From Frigoribacterium sp. ACAM 257 (lineage in GTDB: Bacteria; Actinomycetota; Actinomycetes; Actinomycetales; Microbacteriaceae), in the NCBI RefSeq assembly GCF_007954365.1, contig NZ_VOLO01000002.1:620001-684000 (forward strand): a stretch of DNA of 64,000 nt, in the 5' to 3' direction. The notes under the pieces are model-generated. The model was not told the origin of the DNA. It ran no database searches and was given only the letters and a program-made list of their open reading frames with translations. This document shows, piece after piece, positions 52,637 through 60,439 of this stretch (within the stretch, counting starts at the first letter, position 1; each line of letters opens with the position of its first letter). The translations under genes were made by a program, and so were the position numbers.

Positions 52637-54592
52637 ATGAGAAGGGTGCCGCCAGTGCCGATCAGTCCTCCCCTCCGACGCCGACGCCGGCGGCCCGGCG
52701 TCGTTCTCGCCGCCCTGATCCTCGGGGTCGCGCAGCTCGCGGTCGCCCTCGTCCCGGTGGATCCCGTCATCGACCGGCTGCGGGAGGAGCACCAGCTCGT
52801 CTACCGGTCGGACCAGCGGCACCCGACCGAGGTCTTCCCGAGGGGCTTCGAGCCGAACGGGACGGGGACCAACGAGAACCTGCTCGACCACGTCGCCGGC
52901 CTCAGCAACGGCGACGACACCGCTTTCGTGTCGACCACGACCGATCTGGGGTTCGCCAAGGACTGGCAGGCCAACGCGTGGGTGTACGAGATCGTCCCCG
53001 CCGGCGACTACGTCGACGTCACCGCGACCTTCGAGGCGGCAGCAGGCACGGCGGACGAGGCAGTCCGGACGGAGGCGGACCGACTGCTCCGCGAGTACGG
53101 CTACCAGAGCGAGTGGGCGGCGGTCGGGGACATCCCACGGGCCCACGTCGTCTCGGCGGTGCCGGTCGTCGAACGGGACGGCGAGTACGTCCTGGACGAG
53201 GGCGGCAGGCTGCTGAACGTCGCGTTCGACGCCGATGTCACGCCCCGTGCCGCTCGCGTCCTCGATCCCGAGGAGCTCGCCTTCGTCCCCTGCACAGCCT
53301 CCCCGCAGTCGGCGGGGCGGCTCACCGCAGGGTGCCGCCGGACCGTCGACCCGGGAGAGGTCCGGGAGCGGCACCGGGCGACGTGGGAGGAGTCCGGCGG
53401 CACGGCCGACCTGTCCCTCGACGCGTCAGAGGTGGCGCGGGGCGACAAGGTCATCGCGCCGCTGCCGGAGTCGGCGGCGACCCTCGACGCCCTGGCCCGC
53501 GGGGCCGGGGACGCATCGGACGGCGCCTGGGTCTCCGAGTTCGCAGGGGCGCTCGAGCGCGACCTGGACACCCTCGAGGAACTGTCCCTGAGCACCCGCC
53601 TCCTGGAGAGGGTCGGTGGCGCCTCGGCACGTGCGCTCTCGGCGGGTGCGGAGTTGCTGCCCTACGCGGGTCTCGTGGCCACCGGCTACGCCCTCGAGCA
53701 GGACGTCGCGTCCGGCGACGACACCGACCTCCTGTTCGACGGGATCGCCGAGGGGCTCCAGGTGGCCGAGGCCGCGCAGCCCGAGTTCGTCCCGTTCGTC
53801 GAGGTCGCCCTCGTCGTCGACATCGCGGTGCAGCAGATCGTCGACGTGGTCCGGGACGCATTCGGGCCGAGCCCGGCCCCGCCGGCCTGGGAACGCGAGG
53901 CGCGGAAGCGCGAGGAGGTCCATCGAGCTGCGTGGGACGACGCGCCCCTCGCCCTGCGACAGCACTTCCAGGACGAACTCGAGACGCGCATGCGTGAACG
54001 GGTGCGACAGTCGGTCGAGTGGACCGTCGGCCCCCGGGTCGACGGCGCGACCCGACACGACCTCTCGCTGCTCGACGCGGCACGCCGAGCTGCCCGGACG
54101 GAGGTCTTCCGGACGACCTACGCCGTGGCGAAGCAGACCGGTCAGCCCGTCGCGTCGCGCGCCGCCGCCCTCGAGGCCGTCGACGAGGCCTTCCGGGCCC
54201 AGGCCGACGACCGCGTCCGCGCCCGGGGAGGCCAGCTGCTGGATGCCGCCGACGTGCTGGCGGCCCAGACCTTCGCGGAGACGGTGAACGGCCGCGGCCT
54301 GGTCCGCTACGAACACGAGTTCCACCAGACCGTCGCGACTCCGTACGTGCAGGCACTGAGCGACCGTCTCTGGTTCGACTTCGTGAACGAGACCCGGCCG
54401 CCCCGCGTCTTCAGCCCGAAGCAGCAGGCCTTCTTGGACGCGAAGTACGCGGAGGAACGAGAGGTCAAGCTCGGGGAGATCCGCGCCGTCGACTTCGCGG
54501 CCGGCCTCCCGTCGCCCGGGGGGCGGATCCTCGCGGAGGACGCCCTGCTGAGGTACGTCCCCGACTGGAGCGAGCTGTACGCGGGCTGGTGA
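52637..54592 (+). CDS. Predicted secreted pertussis-toxin-S1-like ADP-ribosyltransferase with A-B toxin layout
   Basis: 651 residues (GTG 52655, with GAAGG nine bases upstream, is an alternative start). A basic, then hydrophobic N-terminus (14-40) is a Sec-type signal or anchor. The ART domain (about 50-200) carries LVYRSDQRHPTEVF (R57, D59, R61), NLLDHVAGLS (H85), AFVSTTTD (S99-T100-T101) and YGYQSEWAAV (Q157, E159). These match pertussis S1 residues R9, D11, R13, H35, S52 and Q127/E129 in order and spacing; its W26 is not kept. The only cysteines are C219 and C233, bracketing an arginine. A hydrophobic helical region spans about 333-408 with prolines at 342 and 386. The end (415-651) is charged, helical and unrecognised. 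Target and delivery are unknown. Confidence 0.85.
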   Translation: MRRVPPVPISPPLRRRRRRPGVVLAALILGVAQLAVALVPVDPVIDRLREEHQLVYRSDQRHPTEVFPRGFEPNGTGTNENLLDHVAGLSNGDDTAFVSTTTDLGFAKDWQANAWVYEIVPAGDYVDVTATFEAAAGTADEAVRTEADRLLREYGYQSEWAAVGDIPRAHVVSAVPVVERDGEYVLDEGGRLLNVAFDADVTPRAARVLDPEELAFVPCTASPQSAGRLTAGCRRTVDPGEVRERHRATWEESGGTADLSLDASEVARGDKVIAPLPESAATLDALARGAGDASDGAWVSEFAGALERDLDTLEELSLSTRLLERVGGASARALSAGAELLPYAGLVATGYALEQDVASGDDTDLLFDGIAEGLQVAEAAQPEFVPFVEVALVVDIAVQQIVDVVRDAFGPSPAPPAWEREARKREEVHRAAWDDAPLALRQHFQDELETRMRERVRQSVEWTVGPRVDGATRHDLSLLDAARRAARTEVFRTTYAVAKQTGQPVASRAAALEAVDEAFRAQADDRVRARGGQLLDAADVLAAQTFAETVNGRGLVRYEHEFHQTVATPYVQALSDRLWFDFVNETRPPRVFSPKQQAFLDAKYAEEREVKLGEIRAVDFAAGLPSPGGRILAEDALLRYVPDWSELYAGW

Positions 54593-54661
54593 CGCGAGCG
54601 CGGTCTGCGTGCTCGGGGGCGCCTCCTCGTCGACGCTCTGCGATCGCCCGGCAGCCGCGGT

Positions 54662-54705
54662 GTTGCCGCCGCGTTGCCCCGATGTTGCCACCGCGTTGCC
54701 GAACG
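54662..54705 (+). repeat. Four tandem 11-bp repeats starting GTTGCC
   Basis: GTTGCC begins at 54662, 54673, 54684 and 54695, an exact 11-bp period; the unit is close to GTTGCCRCCGC. The array lies between the toxin-like gene and cspA. One helical turn per unit suggests a site for a protein that binds one face of the DNA. Confidence 0.85.
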
Positions 54706-54713
54706 TGTTAATT

Positions 54714-54727
54714 CGTCAGTTCTGACG
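54714..54727. promoter_or_regulatory. Palindrome CGTCAG-TT-CTGACG upstream of cspA
   Basis: It includes the heptamer CTGACGG (54722-54728), which is the reverse complement of the CCGTCAG units upstream of the response regulator gene at 59845. Confidence 0.45.
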
Positions 54728-54772
54728 GGTGAACCGCCGCCCCGGGGCTTCTCCAGGCCTAGGCGACCTGCC

Positions 54773-54778
54773 TAGTGT
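54773..54778 (+). promoter_or_regulatory. Possible -10 box TAGTGT of cspA
   Basis: This would give a structured leader of about 75 bases before ATG 54859, usual for cold-shock genes. Confidence 0.4.
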
Positions 54779-54858
54779 CGTGTCCTGGTCGGCACCGGCA
54801 CGACCTCACGCGCGGCACGACCGCGCGCGGCACCGAGAACGGCAAGGGGAGCGGCACC

Positions 54859-55062
54859 ATGGCACAGGGCACCGTCAAGTGGTTCAACGCGGAGAAGGGC
54901 TACGGCTTCATCACCGTGACGGACGGCGGGCAGGACGTCTTCGTCCACTACTCGGCCATCGACATGAGCGGCTACAAGGTCCTCGAGGAGGGCCAGGCGG
55001 TCGTCTTCGAGGTCGGCACGGGCGACAAGGGCCCGCAGGCGGAGAGCGTCCGCCTGGCCTGA
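54859..55062 (+). CDS. cspA: Cold-shock protein, CspA family
   Basis: 67 residues, one cold-shock domain: [17 protein letters not shown] (RNP1) and [10 protein letters not shown] (RNP2). It binds single-stranded RNA and DNA and melts mRNA structure. AAGGGGAG lies before the ATG. The gene stands 134 bp before groEL. Confidence 0.97.
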   Translation: MAQGTVKWFNAEKGYGFITVTDGGQDVFVHYSAIDMSGYKVLEEGQAVVFEVGTGDKGPQAESVRLA

Positions 55063-55097
55063 CCCCCGTCGAGCGTCACGAGGTGCGGGGCTCACTT

Positions 55098-55118
55098 GCA
55101 CTCCATAGGTGAGAGTGC
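55098..55118. promoter_or_regulatory. CIRCE element 1 (HrcA operator)
   Basis: GCACTC-N9-GAGTGC, matching the core of the CIRCE consensus, 79 bases before the groEL ATG. Confidence 0.9.
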
Positions 55119-55130
55119 CAGAATCGTCCC

Positions 55131-55155
55131 TGGCACTCGCCGTTGGTGAGTGCCA
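55131..55155. promoter_or_regulatory. CIRCE element 2 (HrcA operator)
   Basis: TGGCACTC-N9-GAGTGCCA, a perfect 8-bp inverted repeat, 33 bp downstream of the first element. Double CIRCE sites imply tight HrcA repression of groEL. Confidence 0.93.
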
Positions 55156-55172
55156 ATGCTTCTGCTTCATGA

Positions 55173-56816
<1,644 letters not shown>

Positions 56817-56849
56817 TCCGCGCTGCACCAGCTGCACCAGTCACACCGC

Positions 56850-56881
56850 AAGGGCGGCTCTCCTCCGGGAGGGTCGCCCTT
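56850..56881 (+). terminator. groEL terminator hairpin
   Basis: AAGGGCGGCTCTCC and GGAGGGTCGCCCTT pair with one mismatch and a 4-base loop, 33 bases after the stop. Confidence 0.82.
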
Positions 56882-57234
56882 CGGCGTTCGGTGCGAGTGC
56901 GTGCGCGGGTGCGTCTGCGCTCGTGCCGGTGCTCTTCCGCAGATGCCGACCAGGCGCTGTCTTGCGTGTTGCAACAACGGGAAGAGCCGCTGTTGTGGGC
57001 GAGCAGGTCGGCATGTGCGGACCACCGGGTGCGCGGGAGCCGCAGAACCCGACCGCAGCGTACTGAGAGGCCCTTTCTGCACCCGGAATCTCCGTTACCG
57101 GGCGCTCGTTTGTCGGCATGTGCAGAGACCCCACGATCTGCGAGGGATCCGCGCGGCGCGTGCCTCGGCGACCGGCCTCTGCGGCGTCCGGACGGCGGAT
57201 CACGCGCGAATTGCGGGCACGGCCCCGGAAGCGA
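56882..57234. other. Non-coding gap with three copies of a GTCGGCATGTGC motif
   Basis: The stretch between the groEL terminator and the convergent kinase gene shows no credible gene. It holds GGTCGGCATGTGC at 57006, GTCGGCATGTGC at 57112 and a reverse-complement copy with one change at 56939-56951. The DNA is slightly richer in AT than its neighbours, so a non-coding RNA or a relic is possible. Confidence 0.4.
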
Positions 57235-59007
57235 CTAGGAGGAGGCGGGCGTCGTGGGCGGCTGCTCGCCGGCAGCAGCTGGGGCAGCACCAGCCGCGGC
57301 AGCAGCTCCACCGGCACCGGCGGCGCCGGCGTCCGGGAGGAGGGGCAGCGCCACGCGGAAGGTCGCACCGCCCCCGGGGGTGTCGAAGACGTCCACGCTG
57401 CCGCCGTGCGCCGAGACGATGCCGGAGACGATCGCCAGGCCGAGGCCCGAGCCGCCCGTGTCGCGGGTCCTCGACGAGTCGGCACGCCAGAAGCGCTGGA
57501 AGATCTTCTCGCGGATCTGCGGCGGGATGCCCTCGCCGTGGTCGACGATGTCGATCGTCGCGACGCCGCGACCGGGATCCGACTGCACGGCCAGCTCGAT
57601 GGGGCTGTCGTGCTCGGTGAAGCGCATGGCGTTGCCCATCAGGTTCGTGATGACCTGACGCAGCTTGTTCTCTTCGCCGAGCACCACGGCGGGAGCCTGG
57701 GGCCCGTGGCCGGAGGGGTCGCCGGCGAGCTCGTCTCCCACGGGCTCGCCCGCCCTGACCGCTCGGGCCCTGAGCCCCCGGAGGCGCGCGAGGGTCGCGC
57801 CCGCGAACGAGATGGCTCCTGTCGACCCGGGCGGCACGGCCGCGGCGTCGTCCGGCGCGGCGGGCGCGGCGACGTCCGGCACCGCGTCGGGGACGCCGCT
57901 GACGACCGGGTCGTGCACGACGACGGCGATGTCGCGGTCCGGGTTGGACGCCATCGTGTCGAGGGCGGAGTCGCGGGCGATGGCGACCAGGTCGACCGGG
58001 CCTAGCTCCAGCGGCTTCGACTCGTCGAGACGGGCGAGGGCGAGCAGGTCCTGAACGAGGACGCCCATCCGGATCGCCTCCTTCTCGATGCGGTCCATCG
58101 CCTGGGCGACGTCCTCCGGCTTGGTCAGGGCGCCCATCCGGTAGAGCTCGGCGTAGCCGCGCAGGCTGACGAGCGGCGTGCGGAGCTCGTGGCTGGCGTC
58201 GCCCACGAACCGCCGCATCTGGTCGATGGTCCGCGACCGGTCGTCGAACGCCGAGTCGATGCGGCTCAGCATCGTGTTGAGCGAGCGGTTCAGCCTGCCT
58301 ACCTCGGTGTTGGGGGTCGTGGAGTCGAGCCGCTGGCTGAAGTCGCCGTCGGCGAAGCGAGCCGCCGTCGCCTCGACGTCGCGCAGCGGGGTGAAGGTCG
58401 ACGTGACGAGCAGGCGCGTCAGGGCGGCGCCGAGCACGACGACCGAGACGCCGAAGCCGAGGAAGATGCCGCTGAAGCGACCGATCACGGCGTTCGTGCT
58501 GGCCAGGTTCGTGCCGGTGACGATGGTGGCGTCGATCTGCTCGACGACGCCGGTCGCCTGGTCGCGCTGCGTCAGCGTCGTGTCGTAGGCGTAGACGCGC
58601 CACTGCTGGTCGTGGTCGGAGTTGTAGACGCTCATCGGCTCGGCCTTCGATCCTGCTGCAGGCAGGTCGACGGCCGAGAGATCGGGTCCCGTGCCGCCCT
58701 TCAGCTCGTCGGCGTTGTCGCAGAGGCGGGTGCCGTCCTCACGGAACAGCGCGACGAAGCTGCTGCTCGTGGCGCCGAACGTGACGGTGCACGACTGTGC
58801 GTTCGTCGCGCTGGGGGAGGCCGCCGTGAAGCCCTCGGCCGCCGACTTGAGCGACAGGTCGACCTGGCCGTAGAGGTACGTGCTGAGCACGGTCATCGTG
58901 CCGAGGCCCGCCACGAGCAGCCCGAGGGTCACCAGGGTGACCGTGATCCCGGTGATCTTGGTCCGGATGGAGATCTCGTTCCACCACTGCGACAGGCGTT
59001 CGTGCAT
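57235..59007 (-). CDS. Sensor histidine kinase, TcrY/TrcS-like
   Basis: 590 residues. Two membrane helices (about 20-42 and 178-201) enclose an extracytoplasmic sensor domain with two cysteines. HAMP, then GDASHELRTPLVSLRGYAEL (phospho-His273), and an ATPase domain with ITNLMGNAMRF, DHGEGIPPQIREKIFQRFW and GGSGLGLAIVSGIV follow. Between the dimerisation and N-box regions an Ala/Pro/Gly-rich insert of about 80 residues (about 366-445) is unlike usual kinases. The end is an Ala-rich tail. It follows its regulator gene after 67 bp. Confidence 0.93.
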   Translation of the reverse strand: MHERLSQWWNEISIRTKITGITVTLVTLGLLVAGLGTMTVLSTYLYGQVDLSLKSAAEGFTAASPSATNAQSCTVTFGATSSSFVALFREDGTRLCDNADELKGGTGPDLSAVDLPAAGSKAEPMSVYNSDHDQQWRVYAYDTTLTQRDQATGVVEQIDATIVTGTNLASTNAVIGRFSGIFLGFGVSVVVLGAALTRLLVTSTFTPLRDVEATAARFADGDFSQRLDSTTPNTEVGRLNRSLNTMLSRIDSAFDDRSRTIDQMRRFVGDASHELRTPLVSLRGYAELYRMGALTKPEDVAQAMDRIEKEAIRMGVLVQDLLALARLDESKPLELGPVDLVAIARDSALDTMASNPDRDIAVVVHDPVVSGVPDAVPDVAAPAAPDDAAAVPPGSTGAISFAGATLARLRGLRARAVRAGEPVGDELAGDPSGHGPQAPAVVLGEENKLRQVITNLMGNAMRFTEHDSPIELAVQSDPGRGVATIDIVDHGEGIPPQIREKIFQRFWRADSSRTRDTGGSGLGLAIVSGIVSAHGGSVDVFDTPGGGATFRVALPLLPDAGAAGAGGAAAAAGAAPAAAGEQPPTTPASS

Positions 59008-59074
59008 GAGTAGCGAAGATACCGGTGGCGCCTGGGAGCCGAGGCTCCCGGGCGCCGCCGGTGGTCGTTCCGCG

Positions 59075-59767
59075 TCAGGCCTTGGCGGCCTTGAGCATGT
59101 AGCCGAAGCCGCGCTTCGTCTGGATGATCGGCTCGGCGGAGAACTGGTCGAGCTTGCGGCGCAGGTACGAGATGTAGCTCTCGACGATGCCGGCGTCGCC
59201 GTTGAAGTCGTACTCCCAGACGTGGTCGAGGATCTGGGCCTTCGACAGCACGCGGTTGGGGTTCAGCATGAGGTAGCGGAGCAGCTTGAACTCGGTGGGG
59301 CTGAGCTCGATGGCGGTCTCGCCGATGGTGACCTCGTGGGTGTCCTGGTCCATGGTGAGCTCGCCGGCGCGGATGATCGCGTCCTCGTCCTCGTTCATGG
59401 TGCGGCGGAGGATCGCCTTGATCCGGGCGACGATCTCGTCGAGGCTGAACGGCTTCGTCACGTAGTCGTCGCCGCCGACGGTGAGGCCCGTGATCTTGTC
59501 CTCGGTGTCGTCCTTCGCCGTGAGGAACAGGATCGGCGACGTGTAGCCCGACGAGCGGAGGCGCTTGGTCACGCCGAACCCGTTCATGTCGGGGAGCATC
59601 ACGTCGAGAATGATCAGGTCGGGCTCTTCTTCGAGGACCGCGGAGATCGCCTGGGCGCCGTTGCCGACCGCGCGCACGGCGAAGCCGGCGAACCGGAGGC
59701 TGGTGGTCAGCAGGTCGCGGATGTTGGGCTCGTCATCGACGATGAGAATCTTGGGGCCGTCACTCAT
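59075..59767 (-). CDS. OmpR-family response regulator, TcrX/TrcR-like
   Basis: 230 residues. The receiver has VDDEPNIRDLL, the phospho-acceptor in LIILDVMLPDMNGFG, TAKDD and GGDDYVTKPFSLDEIV. The winged helix has LSPTEFKLLRYLMLNPNRVL, DHVWEYDFNGDAGIVESYIS and TKRGFGYML. It is the first gene of an operon with the kinase. Three CCGTCAG heptamers with 11-bp period lie 78 bp upstream, a likely autoregulatory site. GATACT precedes the ATG by six bases. Confidence 0.95.
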   Translation of the reverse strand: MSDGPKILIVDDEPNIRDLLTTSLRFAGFAVRAVGNGAQAISAVLEEEPDLIILDVMLPDMNGFGVTKRLRSSGYTSPILFLTAKDDTEDKITGLTVGGDDYVTKPFSLDEIVARIKAILRRTMNEDEDAIIRAGELTMDQDTHEVTIGETAIELSPTEFKLLRYLMLNPNRVLSKAQILDHVWEYDFNGDAGIVESYISYLRRKLDQFSAEPIIQTKRGFGYMLKAAKA

Positions 59768-59844
59768 GGCCCCAGTATCTGTCCGCGGCCTCGGTGTTCC
59801 CTGTGAGTCGTGAGTGCGCCGACCGCGTGCGAGCAGCGAGCGCG

Positions 59845-59873
59845 CCGTCAGTGAGCCGTCAGCCGACCGTCAG
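59845..59873 (-). promoter_or_regulatory. Triple heptamer box upstream of the response regulator
   Basis: CCGTCAG at 59845, 59856 and 59867 (plus-strand reading), each separated by four bases, so 7 + 4 = 11 bp. This is the geometry of sites for OmpR/PhoP-type regulators. Confidence 0.65.
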
Positions 59874-60439
59874 CGATCCGCGTCGTCCCACTCGGTGTTG
59901 GGCACGAGTGCGATCCGTGTCGTGAGCTCGAGCAGCTCGTCGGGCACCGCGAGCGTGAAGGCGACGCCGTCGCGCTGCTCGAGCACGGCCGTGTAGCCGG
60001 AGGCGCGGGCGATCTCCCATCCCGGGAACCGCTCGACCGGGGCCGTGACGACCCGCGCCTCCTCGGCGTCGTCCAGCTCGCCGAGCGCGCTGAGGCCGGC
60101 GTAGAGGTGATCGACCACGGGAGAGCCCGCGAGCAGGTCGCTGCGCTCGAGGACCTCGGGGTCGCGCGTCCAGGTCACGACGCTGAGGCTGGCACCGGCG
60201 TGCAGTCCGCCCTGCACCTCGTAGGTGCGCTCGACGGACACGACGACCGTGTCGTCCCACGGGGCCGTGCGCGAGCGCTGGCCCCGGTACTCCACGGCCT
60301 CGTGGTCGAGGGAGGCGACCAGCGGTCCGAAGGCCGCCCACGGCGACTGGTCGGCCAGGAACACGCGGCGCAGGCCGTCGCGCCAGAGCTCGTCGTCGCC
60401 GAGGGGGACGTCGCCGGGCCCGAGGTCGGCCCCGGTCAC
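59870..60439 (-). CDS. Protein of unknown function coupled to XPB helicase
   Basis: 189 residues from GTG 60439, overlapping the helicase stop as GTGA. FLADQSPWAAFGPLVASLDH at the N-terminus, then beta-rich sequence (RTYEVQGGLHAGASLSVVTW) and RFPGWEIARASGYTAVLEQR; no known domain recognised. Coupling suggests joint expression with the helicase. Its 3' end overlaps the last CCGTCAG heptamer of the next gene's regulatory region. Confidence 0.75.
   Translation of the reverse strand: MTGADLGPGDVPLGDDELWRDGLRRVFLADQSPWAAFGPLVASLDHEAVEYRGQRSRTAPWDDTVVVSVERTYEVQGGLHAGASLSVVTWTRDPEVLERSDLLAGSPVVDHLYAGLSALGELDDAEEARVVTAPVERFPGWEIARASGYTAVLEQRDGVAFTLAVPDELLELTTRIALVPNTEWDDADR

Noticed and set aside
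54300..54330. EFHQT in the toxin-like protein, also found in the diphtheria toxin translocation domain
   Set aside because: A five-residue match in a different place relative to the hydrophobic helices is best treated as chance.
54662..54705. CRISPR array or plasmid iterons
   Set aside because: The unit is only 11 bp without spacers, there are no cas or rep genes, and the locus is chromosomal.
52520..55062. Pertussis-like B subunits or an immunity/antitoxin gene near the toxin-like gene
   Set aside because: No small secreted beta-rich gene or antitoxin-like gene is visible within several kb on either strand.
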